DNA of 11,951 nt. Source: Cyanobacteria bacterium HKST-UBA02 (GTDB taxonomy: Bacteria > Cyanobacteriota > Vampirovibrionia > Obscuribacterales > Obscuribacteraceae). Below are positions 5,574-11,951 of the stretch, one piece after another (position 1 is the stretch's first letter; each line of letters starts with the position of its first letter). The notes below the pieces were generated by a model. That model searched no databases, had not been told where the DNA came from, and saw nothing but the letters and a program-made list of their open reading frames with translations. Made by a program: the position numbers and the translations under genes. The stretch covers positions 1 through 11,951 of the forward strand of contig JAGQHH010000060.1 of NCBI GenBank assembly GCA_020431945.1, written 5' to 3'.

Positions 5574-6315
5574 CGGTTTTTCCTGTACTGGATCTGGATT
5601 TCGTCGTCGATTTAGATTTAGGTTTTGTTCCGGTAGCCGATTTGCTCTTGCGCCTGGAGACCACGCTGTACTGGGTCGTGCCGGTGCGCTGGGGGTGGGT
5701 TTTCAGATATCTGCCGATGGCCTTGTAGCCTTTGCTGCGCGTTTTGCCGAAGTCGCTGGCTTTCACTTCGAGTATATCGATGGGCTCTTTGCAGTAGATC
5801 GAGAAATGACAGGCAGCCTCCAGGGCCAGGCGGGTGAGCTCGTGACCGTCGTCGAGGATGTCGTAGAGCCCATAGAGACAGCCCTGGGCATAGTCCGAGC
5901 CGGCCCCCTTGGCGGCATAGCGCTCGAATTCATTGACGCTGAGATTGTTGGCGATACCATAGATACGATCGGCGGTAACTAGAAGAAAGACGTTATAGAT
6001 GCCTGCATAGGTATCCTTGCCCGTGTCCACGAGGGTATAGGTCTTTTTCATCTCGCCGTAGAGCTTCAGGAAGAACTCGAAGACCTGCGCCCGGGTCTTG
6101 AACTCCGAATCGAGGAGATCGCTGCCGTTCTCGTAGAGATGCTCGATTATATTGTCCAGGAGCGTATAGCCGCTGGTGGCAAGATAAGCGTGCTTGAGCT
6201 TCATGATCTTCGACCCGTCTTTCAGGTCGGTGGCATACTCGCTTCCGAAACAAGTGATCCGGTCGGCTCCGATCCAGATGCGGTCATTTTTTTTCACGGC
6301 TACTAATATGGTCAT
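5542..6315 (-). CDS. HslV/proteasome-beta-like Ntn hydrolase with a basic C-terminal tail
   Basis: The 257-residue product begins Met-Thr, so loss of Met would expose Thr as the N-terminal nucleophile, as in HslV. Counting from that Thr, Asp falls at 17 (WIGADR) as in proteasomes, and the catalytic Lys is at 35 (GSKIMKL), two later than usual. YLATSGY (44-50 with Met) matches the SG loop, AAKGAGSDYAQG (134-145) the conserved GxGxxYA segment, and ALEAACHFSIYCKEPIDILEV (164-184) aligns without gaps to the HslV helix ALDIAGDICIYTN, except that the usual Asp is His170. An insert lies near 60-105. Residues 220-257 form a tail with 14 Lys/Arg, 15 Ser/Thr and no acidic residue. ATG 6315 is chosen over 6339 because AAGGA precedes it by 8 nt and it yields the Met-Thr start. 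No HslU-like ATPase is in view. The family assignment is strong; the substrate and partner are unknown. Confidence 0.82.
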   Translation of the reverse strand: MTILVAVKKNDRIWIGADRITCFGSEYATDLKDGSKIMKLKHAYLATSGYTLLDNIIEHLYENGSDLLDSEFKTRAQVFEFFLKLYGEMKKTYTLVDTGKDTYAGIYNVFLLVTADRIYGIANNLSVNEFERYAAKGAGSDYAQGCLYGLYDILDDGHELTRLALEAACHFSIYCKEPIDILEVKASDFGKTRSKGYKAIGRYLKTHPQRTGTTQYSVVSRRKSKSATGTKPKSKSTTKSRSSTGKTVKKQARGRGS

Positions 6316-6405
6316 GCTTATAGTCCTTCCCGGAAACAAAGTAGATTTAGCATCGTCCGGGTAGAATATGTTAAGCCTTGTGTTCGAGAGGTTATCCTGT
6401 CCGAA

Positions 6406-7065
6406 ATGACGAGAATGAGAATTCCCCGTCCGTTGATGTCAGCGGCTCTGGCTTCGAGCCTGGTTTTGATTTCCGGTGACGCGGCCTGGTCGCAGCAGGG
6501 ATATATGCCACCGCCTCCGGACCCGAGTAATGGTCGGACCGAGCCTGTCATCCAGCAGAGCTTTCAGCAACCAGCGCAACCGCAGTCCCAGCCGGAGCAG
6601 CGCCCGGCCACCGATCCCAAGCTCATAGAAGAGTGGTTCGGCCGATACGATCAGATAAGACGCCAGGCGCAGATGAATCCCCAGGAGAAAAATCGAGCCA
6701 ATGAGCTCCTCTCCAAAGGGTTATCGATCATCATTCCGGGCCAGGAGAAAGAGACGACACGCAAGCTCCTCAGTAGCCTGGTGAGCCGCTACCAGACCGC
6801 CTCCGAGCAGATGAAGCTCTTGCCTCTCTATCACGAGACTGAGCAATTGCACCGCGGTTACTACCAGTATTTCAGCACCGCCGGGGCGCTCTTCGCCGAT
6901 TATCTGAAAGTGCAGGGCAATATCCTGGTGCCCGACGCCAGCGGCAATCCCCTGGCTTCCACCCTGATGCCGCGCAAGCAGGGGCTGGAGAATCTCGAGC
7001 AGCAGGTCAAGGCTCTCGACGGCAATTTGCGCGCTCGTTTCGGCATTCCCGCTTACAAATATTAG
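6406..7065 (+). CDS. Secreted protein of unknown function
   Basis: This 219-residue product starts with a Sec-type signal peptide: a basic start (MTRMRIPRP), a hydrophobic core (about 11-24) and a probable cleavage near AWS-QQ (29/30). A Pro/Gln-rich linker (about 34-70) follows, and then a mostly helical, charged domain (71-219) with many Gln, Glu and Arg residues. There is no lipobox Cys. I recognise no catalytic motif or family. The start could be ATG 6406 or the fourth codon, ATG 6415; neither has a good ribosome binding site. It is divergent from the HslV-like gene (90-bp gap) and convergent with the matrixin gene, sharing 4 nt at the stop codons. Export and the neighbouring protease suggest an envelope or extracellular role, but that is guesswork. 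Confidence 0.75.
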   Translation: MTRMRIPRPLMSAALASSLVLISGDAAWSQQGYMPPPPDPSNGRTEPVIQQSFQQPAQPQSQPEQRPATDPKLIEEWFGRYDQIRRQAQMNPQEKNRANELLSKGLSIIIPGQEKETTRKLLSSLVSRYQTASEQMKLLPLYHETEQLHRGYYQYFSTAGALFADYLKVQGNILVPDASGNPLASTLMPRKQGLENLEQQVKALDGNLRARFGIPAYKY

Positions 7066-8156
7066 AGCGGGATCTCGACTTTCATTTTGTAGAGCCGGGT
7101 GAGGGTGTTAACATCCCGGGGCGATATCCGTGAATATTCGTCGGTGACGGCATACATCATGTCTTTGCGATTCTGGCTGTGACCGAGCATGCCCATGGCA
7201 TGACCGAGCTCGTGGGTGACCAGATTCTCCAGGAGCTGCAGGCGAGTGCGGACCGGCCTGGAATTGAGCAGATCGAGATTGACCTCGATGACCTGAGCCG
7301 GGACTTTGTATTTCGGTCCGAGCTTGGGGATATAGAGCGGAATCGGCACGGCGCCCACCGATAGAACCGTGACCTTGCCCGGTCCTTTCTTCTTCCACTT
7401 GGTCACCGTATGGGCGCCCAGGGCGCAGTTCTTATCGTCCTTCTTGAGCCCGAGCCTGCTCCAGATGACCCGGATCCGGGCTCCGGCCGGATCGTCCACC
7501 TGGACGAACCGCACCATTCCCCGGGTGCTCTGCTCCCAGTTCTCGAAGCCCTGGATACAGGCCCGCATATACTGGCGATCGGCGAAAGGCGTGATATAGA
7601 CCGGTACCGGCATCTCTTTGAAGCGGATCACTTTGTTGCTGGTGGCTTTCATGATCACTTCCAGATAGTCCCCGGGCTCCTCCGCTGGCTTGCCCACCAC
7701 CGGCTCCATCCGGAAAAATCTTGTGGTCCTGACGTTTTCCAGAGGCAGTGCCGCTGTCATTCGCTTGATATAGGCGTCCACCGGCTCGTCGGCTCCCCGC
7801 CGGGGCGGCGGCTCGGCGGGGGCTGCCGGGGCCTTGTCGTTGGAGTTCTCTTGCTGATTATCCTGAGGAGTTTCCAGGCCTTTCGCCAGAGCTTTGTCCA
7901 GGGACTCGACCCGGGCGACGATAGACCCCGCCCGGGGAGAGCCGAAGACTTTCGTCTCGATATTGCCGAGGCGCGCGAAGAGCGAGAGCGACTCGCCGGA
8001 AGGTAGACCGAGATTGGCTTCCATGGCGGCCAGCTCGGCCGGCAGAGAGCCTGATTGCTGGGCGGCAACCGGTAGTATATCTGGTGCCAGACTCGAGACC
8101 ACGAGCATTGCTGCTACTGTCGTATATATTCGTGCTCGCCTGTAGTTTCCGCGCAT
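7062..8156 (-). CDS. Secreted matrixin-type zinc metalloprotease
   Basis: The active site HELGHAMGMLGHS starts at residue 315. It gives three His zinc ligands and the catalytic Glu in the HExxHxxGxxH arrangement of metzincins. DMMYAV (332-337) supplies the Met-turn. This is the matrixin (M10-like) layout. With ATG 8156 the protein is 364 residues. It has a signal peptide (basic MRGNYRRAR, hydrophobic core 10-23, cleavage near VAAQQ), two related helical segments ending in LFARLGNIE (59-67) and IVARVESLDK (79-88), a Gln/Pro-rich linker (95-125), then the protease domain. The frame stays open upstream to 8279, with another ATG at 8210; neither has a clear ribosome binding site. ATG 8156 is preferred because it gives a clean signal peptide. 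No Cys-switch propeptide motif is seen. Overlap with the preceding convergent gene is 4 nt. Confidence 0.85.
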   Translation of the reverse strand: MRGNYRRARIYTTVAAMLVVSSLAPDILPVAAQQSGSLPAELAAMEANLGLPSGESLSLFARLGNIETKVFGSPRAGSIVARVESLDKALAKGLETPQDNQQENSNDKAPAAPAEPPPRRGADEPVDAYIKRMTAALPLENVRTTRFFRMEPVVGKPAEEPGDYLEVIMKATSNKVIRFKEMPVPVYITPFADRQYMRACIQGFENWEQSTRGMVRFVQVDDPAGARIRVIWSRLGLKKDDKNCALGAHTVTKWKKKGPGKVTVLSVGAVPIPLYIPKLGPKYKVPAQVIEVNLDLLNSRPVRTRLQLLENLVTHELGHAMGMLGHSQNRKDMMYAVTDEYSRISPRDVNTLTRLYKMKVEIPL

Positions 8157-8242
8157 CTTCAGAGTGTAGATTCGAAATAGGCTGATAACAGCGGGGTATC
8201 CGTTTTTCATTTTACAAATCTTATGATAGTTTAAAAGTAGCC

Positions 8243-8584
8243 ATGAGGGCGCACGAAGACGGATCCAGAGCAATGCCACTGCCCGAACGCTTGCAAGAAT
8301 TAGCCGAGAGTCGGTATAGCCAGAAAGAGTTTCTCAAGGTTCTCTTCGATCTTGCTCTGGAAGACCAGTGGTTCGACCTGAGACACATGATCCAGCATGA
8401 CATGGCCAAAGCAATCATCGCCGATTATTCCTACGAGCTGGGCAAAGACTATCTCAATCAGGATATCTATTTGAGCACCTGGGAAGACGTTATCGAGATC
8501 GGCTGGGAGAAATTCTGCAGCTACACCGGTCTGAGCCGGGACAAGGTCGACACCCAGCTTCTCCGACTGCGCGAGGCTATTTGA
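8243..8584 (+). CDS. Small acidic helical protein of unknown function
   Basis: This ORF of 113 residues (103 if the ATG at 8273 is used) is rich in Leu, Glu, Asp and aromatic residues and looks all-helical, with no signal peptide or membrane segment. Segments such as FLKVLFDLALEDQWFDL and TWEDVIEIGWEKFCSYTGL suggest a soluble folded protein. I recognise no family. Support comes from codon use like its neighbours, protein-like composition, and its fit between a divergent gene (matrixin, start at 8156) and a convergent one (stop at 8577, 8-nt overlap). Neither candidate start has a strong ribosome binding site. ATG 8273 (MPLPERLQEL) looks the more natural N-terminus. TATGAT at 8222-8227 could be a -10 box. 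Confidence 0.65.
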   Translation: MRAHEDGSRAMPLPERLQELAESRYSQKEFLKVLFDLALEDQWFDLRHMIQHDMAKAIIADYSYELGKDYLNQDIYLSTWEDVIEIGWEKFCSYTGLSRDKVDTQLLRLREAI

Positions 8585-9665
8585 CCTTCGCCTCGGAGTA
8601 GCGAACGATCATAGCCATGCCTCCGGGGAAGCGTCCGTCCCTGGATGACTGGTGAAAGAGCTCGGAGGCCAGGGACCAGACTCCCGGATTGCTTGCCTGG
8701 AATTCGGCGTCCACGCTGTCTGACGGCTGGAGAGTGAAAGTATCGCGAAAAACATGCGGCTCCAGACGGTCGCCGCCGTTGATCGAGGTGAGCTCCAGCT
8801 TGTGTCCTGAAAGATGCAGGGGCACCGCCTCGTCTCCGGCATTGATCAGCCTGAGCTTCACCCGGGCTCCCCGGCGCAGCTCCAGAGGCGGTATCATCGG
8901 CGCTTCTTTGCCGTTGATCAGATAATGGCTCTCCCCGGCGCCTGCCACGGCCTTGAGCACGGTGGATGGCGCGCCTTTGGCGGGTTTGACAGTCTCTTTC
9001 TTGATTTGCATGCGCGAGAAGACCAGGGGCAGATCCATATCGGCGCCCCGGGATTTGAGCCGGGGCTCAATGATCAGAACGCCGAAAAGACCGCGCAGGC
9101 GCTGGTCGGCATGGACTATATGGGGATGGTACCAGTAGGTCCCGGGGTCGCCGGCCACGAATTGATAGACGAAGGTCTGACCGGGCTCCACCAGACCCTG
9201 ACCGCTGCGGGGCAGCCCGTTCACTCCATGGGGGGCGTTCAGACCATGGAAATAGAGGCTGGTGGAAGTCTTCATCTGGTTGTGCAGGACGATCTTCACC
9301 GGGTCGCCCTGGACTGCATGAATCACCGGCCCCGGTATCTTGCTGTTATAGGTGAGGCAGGAGACATTTTCGCCTTCTCTTATCTGCCAGTTTCCTTCCC
9401 TGGCGAAGAGATGCACTTCTTTGAGGTTCTGGCTCTGCTGAGCCTGGGCTTGATCGTTGAGCTGACGGAGTTGCTGCATCGCACCACCGACGGTGCCTTT
9501 GATGTCGTCGATCTCGGACTGCATCTTGCGGAGCTCTTCTTTCTCTTTGATCTGCTCCTCGCCGACGCTGCCCACCTCATCCAGGAAGCCTGCCGAGGCG
9601 GGCTGGCAGGCGGCGAGCATGGCAGCCAGGGCACCGAGAGCCAGCCTTCTGAGCTTGTTGCTCAT
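8577..9665 (-). CDS. Lipoprotein with a degenerate multicopper-oxidase fold
   Basis: The 362-residue product has a lipoprotein signal ending in LAAC (17-20), a coiled-coil-prone stretch (about 30-82) and then cupredoxin domains. Landmarks of multicopper oxidases are TSLYFHGLNAPHG (134-146), VEPGQTFVYQF (159-169), GTYWYHPHIVHADQRLRGLFGVLII (175-199, quoted in part: YWYHPH), VPLHLSGHKL (281-290) and VWSLASELFH (329-338) ending in GGM (348-350). Several copper ligands are replaced: Tyr138 for the first His of HWHG, Val281 and Ser286 in the HPxHLHGH motif, and Ala-Ser-Glu (333-335) where His-Cys-His should be. The type 1 Cys is therefore absent. Catalysis by a full copper relay is unlikely. A structural or copper-handling role, as in copper-less FtsP/SufI, is a possible parallel. 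The ATG overlaps the upstream USP stop (TGATG). Confidence 0.8.
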   Translation of the reverse strand: MSNKLRRLALGALAAMLAACQPASAGFLDEVGSVGEEQIKEKEELRKMQSEIDDIKGTVGGAMQQLRQLNDQAQAQQSQNLKEVHLFAREGNWQIREGENVSCLTYNSKIPGPVIHAVQGDPVKIVLHNQMKTSTSLYFHGLNAPHGVNGLPRSGQGLVEPGQTFVYQFVAGDPGTYWYHPHIVHADQRLRGLFGVLIIEPRLKSRGADMDLPLVFSRMQIKKETVKPAKGAPSTVLKAVAGAGESHYLINGKEAPMIPPLELRRGARVKLRLINAGDEAVPLHLSGHKLELTSINGGDRLEPHVFRDTFTLQPSDSVDAEFQASNPGVWSLASELFHQSSRDGRFPGGMAMIVRYSEAKVK

Positions 9666-10573
9666 CAGGAGGCTCCGCCTTTGACCACCAGGGTGGAGCA
9701 GGGAGCGTGGGACGAGACCCTGTCCGAGACGCTTCCCATGACCATCTGGGCGACCGCTCCCCGGCCCTTGGCGCCGGTGACGATGAGCTGAGCTTTGTGT
9801 TTTTCGGCCACGGCGATGATCTCGCCTGCCGGATCGCCGTTTTTCAACTGGGTAGTGACCCCGCTCACGCCTTCCTTGTCGAGGCTGGCGGCGGCTGCTG
9901 CAAGCATGGCTTCGCCTTCCATCATGAGGTTGTCTTCCAGGGCCGCCAGGAAAGTCACCGGCGAGATCACTTTCAGGGCCGCGGAGATATTGACCACGCT
10001 GGTCAGGGTGATATCGACCTTTCTTTCTTTGAGACCGAGGAGATCGACACTCCTGCTCATGGCGGTGAGCGAATCTTGAGAGCCGTCAAGGGCGATTACC
10101 AGGCTCGTGAGCTTGTCATAGCGGGGGTCGTCCCTGAGCACCAGAACATCGCTGTGGGTGTGCTTGACCACATGGCTGGAGGTGGAGCCCATGAGATAAC
10201 GTCTCACCCGGGCATCGGGACCCGGCGTCACCACGGTAAGATCGATGCCGTGATCTTTTGCCACTTCATTGATCATCCAGGCTGTGGGGCCGCTGACTAT
10301 CTCTACCTTGCAGGAGCGCGCCCTGCCCTTGAGCTCGCTCTCGAGCTCGCCCAGCACCGTGCGTGCTTTGTCGTCCATCTGATGATTGATATCTTCCGGG
10401 AAGTCGCCCATGGACTCGAGCAACTGCTCGTAGCTGGGCAGGATCTCCTTGACAAACAAGACGATCACATCGCAGCCGGCAATGGGCAGTAGCCAGGAAA
10501 TGTGATCGACCAGGTCGTCATGAGTCTGGGTTACGTCGACAGGCAGCAATAGTTTCATAGTCGCTTCGCTCAT
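9665..10573 (-). CDS. Tandem universal stress protein
   Basis: Two UspA-type alpha/beta domains lie in 302 residues: domain 1 from about 6 to 147 (MKLLLPVD...DVLVLRD) and domain 2 from about 156 to 297 (SLVIALDGS...STLVVK). Domain 2 has the complete nucleotide-binding pattern G-x2-G-x9-G-S (267-281, TGAKGRG...MGS). In domain 1 the equivalent loop (PGPDARVRRYLMGS, 117-130) lacks the second Gly and is shorter, so ATP binding there is doubtful. Such proteins act in the cytoplasm in stress and energy-shortage responses; the specific role is not predictable. The start is ATG 10573 or the sixth codon, ATG 10558. AAGG touches the first ATG too closely, and homologues usually start near the second. 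The gene is translationally coupled to the cupredoxin lipoprotein through TGATG. Confidence 0.9.
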   Translation of the reverse strand: MSEATMKLLLPVDVTQTHDDLVDHISWLLPIAGCDVIVLFVKEILPSYEQLLESMGDFPEDINHQMDDKARTVLGELESELKGRARSCKVEIVSGPTAWMINEVAKDHGIDLTVVTPGPDARVRRYLMGSTSSHVVKHTHSDVLVLRDDPRYDKLTSLVIALDGSQDSLTAMSRSVDLLGLKERKVDITLTSVVNISAALKVISPVTFLAALEDNLMMEGEAMLAAAAASLDKEGVSGVTTQLKNGDPAGEIIAVAEKHKAQLIVTGAKGRGAVAQMVMGSVSDRVSSHAPCSTLVVKGGAS

Positions 10574-10611
10574 CCTTGTAATTTGCGCCAGCCTATTTTA
10601 ACTTGTAAGAC

Positions 10612-11097
10612 ATGAATCAAAAGGATGATTTACGCGGCGCTTTTGGAGAATGGCGATTCGTCAGAGGGCTCACCATGGAGCTCCTGGCGGACCTGAGCGA
10701 GGCCGATCTGGAATATGCGGAACTGCCTTCGATGGGCCCCTTCTGGAAGCAGTTCCGGCATATGGCCAGGGTCCAGCAAGATTATATCGATGCCATCGAG
10801 ACCGCTAAAATTGCTTTCACCACCGACGGCAAATCTTACAGCGGCGGCGCTGATGTTTCGCGTCTTAAGGCCTACCTGAACGCCCAGGACCGGCGCCTCG
10901 AGCTGATCGAGACGAAAGTAGCCGAGACCGGCAGTGTGGACGAATTTGTCGTGGACTGGTTCGGGCAGGAAGAATCGCTTCATGTTCATATGTTGCGTCT
11001 CGTTGCTCACGAGACCCTGCACCACGGCCAGATCATCGTCTATATGAAAGCTCTTCAAAAGGAATTTCCACCGGGCTGGGAAGCCTGGGGCCTCTGA
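10612..11097 (+). CDS. DinB-like four-helix metal-binding protein
   Basis: This protein of 161 residues has the layout of the DinB/YfiT-like superfamily, a four-helix bundle with a three-His metal site. His50 in FRHMARVQ closes helix 2, and His133 and His137 in AHETLHHGQIIVYMKAL lie in the last helix as HxxxH. Members include thiol transferases (bacillithiol or mycothiol dependent) and enzymes of unknown activity; nothing here tells which. It begins at ATG 10612, only 38 bp from the divergent USP gene, so both promoters must share that short AT-rich spacer or lie inside the genes. It ends 39 bp before purB and could be cotranscribed with it. Confidence 0.85.
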   Translation: MNQKDDLRGAFGEWRFVRGLTMELLADLSEADLEYAELPSMGPFWKQFRHMARVQQDYIDAIETAKIAFTTDGKSYSGGADVSRLKAYLNAQDRRLELIETKVAETGSVDEFVVDWFGQEESLHVHMLRLVAHETLHHGQIIVYMKALQKEFPPGWEAWGL

Positions 11098-11136
11098 GAT
11101 GCGGTAGAATCGTCCTCTTTATACAGGAGAGATTCT

Positions 11137-11951
11137 GTGATCGAGCGATATACGCGCAAGGAGATGGGCGCCCTCTGGGAAGAGGAGGCCAAGTACCAGT
11201 CCTGGCTCGATGTGGAGATTGCCGTCTGCAAGGCCCAGGTCGAGCTCGGCAGTATTCCCGCCGAGGCGGTTCAGGAGATCGAGAAGAAAGCACGCTTCGA
11301 CATCCCTCGCATTCTGGAGATCGAGAAAGACGTCAAGCACGATGTCATAGCCTTCCTTACCAATGTCAACGAGAATGTCGGTGATGCCGGCCGTTTCATC
11401 CACCTGGGCATGACCAGCTCGGACGTTCTGGATACGGCTCTGGCTCTGCGTCTCAAGAAATCGGGCGTGATCCTCGCCCGGGAGCTGGAGCTCCTCGAGC
11501 AAGCTATTTTCGAGCAAGCGAAAAAGCACAAGAGCACCATCACTATCGGGCGCTCCCACGGCATTCATGCCGAGCCCACTACTTTCGGCTTCAAGCTGGC
11601 AGTCTGGCTGGAAGAAGTGAAGCGCCACCGCAAGCGGCTCGATGACGCCATCGAAACGATCTCGGTAGGGAAAATCAGTGGTGCCGTCGGCACATTCTCC
11701 AATATCTCTCCGGAAGTCGAAGCCCTGGCCTGCAAGGCCCTGGGTCTCGAGCCGGCTCCGATCTCGACCCAGATAGTTCAGCGAGATCGGCATGCTCACT
11801 TCGTTTTCATCCTGGCCCTTATCGGCTCGAGCCTGGAGAAATTCGCCACCGAGATCAGACATCTGCAACGCACCGATGTTCTGGAAGCCGAGGAGCCCTT
11901 CTCTGTCGGTCAGAAAGGCAGCTCCGCCATGCCTCACAAGCGCAATCCGGT
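11137..11951 (+). CDS. purB: Adenylosuccinate lyase (3' end beyond the window)
   Basis: PurB cleaves fumarate from SAICAR and from adenylosuccinate, two steps of purine synthesis. The 271 visible codons show the fumarase/aspartase superfamily pattern: start [22 protein letters not shown] (67-74), [13 protein letters not shown] (89-101), [14 protein letters not shown] (138-151) with a catalytic His, [12 protein letters not shown] (211-222), and the signature [11 protein letters not shown] (261-271) with the catalytic Ser on the flexible loop. The window ends just after this signature, so roughly the last third is missing. The start is GTG 11137, preceded by AGGAG (11125-11129) at 7 nt. The gene follows the DinB-like gene by 39 bp with no terminator visible. 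Confidence 0.96.
   Translation, partial: MIERYTRKEMGALWEEEAKYQSWLDVEIAVCKAQVELGSIPAEAVQEIEKKARFDIPRILEIEKDVKHDVIAFLTNVNENVGDAGRFIHLGMTSSDVLDTALALRLKKSGVILARELELLEQAIFEQAKKHKSTITIGRSHGIHAEPTTFGFKLAVWLEEVKRHRKRLDDAIETISVGKISGAVGTFSNISPEVEALACKALGLEPAPISTQIVQRDRHAHFVFILALIGSSLEKFATEIRHLQRTDVLEAEEPFSVGQKGSSAMPHKRNP

Noticed and set aside
8157..8279. N-terminal extension of the matrixin gene to 8279
   Set aside because: It would overlap the divergent small ORF and place a long non-signal segment before a good signal peptide. ATG 8210 remains possible but has no ribosome binding site.
9707..10492. Plus-strand ORF of 261 codons opposite the USP gene (and 8814-9791 opposite the oxidase)
   Set aside because: These are antisense shadows. 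Their His/Asp/Gly-rich translations are typical of reverse-frame reading of GC-rich genes.
11119..11937. Minus-strand ORF of 272 codons at the right end
   Set aside because: The plus strand here encodes adenylosuccinate lyase with intact signature motifs, so the minus ORF is a shadow.

Overview
The window looks like chromosomal housekeeping DNA from a compact, moderately GC-rich bacterium. It contains no tRNA, rRNA, CRISPR array, insertion sequence or phage gene that I can see. The organism cannot be fixed from the sequence alone. A lipoprotein with a standard lipobox and several Sec-type signal peptides are compatible with a diderm. The paired 'KVFG...RVESLDK'-type helical segments of the secreted metalloprotease recall non-photosynthetic relatives of cyanobacteria (Melainabacteria/Obscuribacterales). 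That placement is an inference from memory, not a demonstrated match.

Layout. The left edge (1-302) holds an unresolved gene end, a possible 30-residue Cys/His-rich peptide gene whose ribosome binding site lies in a 10-bp inverted repeat, and several further palindromes. Positions 303-5011 form a divergent aromatic amino acid block. On the minus strand, in transcription order, are aroC (chorismate synthase), aroB (3-dehydroquinate synthase) and pheA (prephenate dehydratase). On the plus strand is aroA (EPSP synthase), overlapped at its end by a DEDDh exonuclease. Together these supply four steps of the shikimate-to-phenylalanine route. The 73-bp aroC/aroA spacer carries a plausible promoter bracketed by repeats of GCACTCTC, with a third, perfectly palindromic copy just inside aroA.

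Positions 5542-8584 hold accessory genes: an HslV/proteasome-like N-terminal-threonine hydrolase with a long basic tail and no HslU partner in view, a secreted protein of unknown function, a secreted matrixin-type zinc protease, and a small helical orphan. Positions 8577-10573 (minus) are a translationally coupled pair: a tandem universal stress protein followed by a lipoprotein with a multicopper-oxidase fold that has lost most copper ligands. Positions 10612-11951 (plus) are a DinB-like four-helix protein and the first 271 codons of purB (adenylosuccinate lyase).

Gene packing is extreme. All three clear convergent gene pairs overlap at their stop codons, aroA/exonuclease and USP/oxidase overlap in tandem, and there is no room for conventional terminators between most neighbours. 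The most interesting items are the HslV-like hydrolase with a histone-like tail, the aroC/aroA operator-like repeats, the masked-start Cys/His peptide, the degenerate multicopper oxidase, and a PheA whose regulatory ACT domain lacks the usual phenylalanine-binding motifs.
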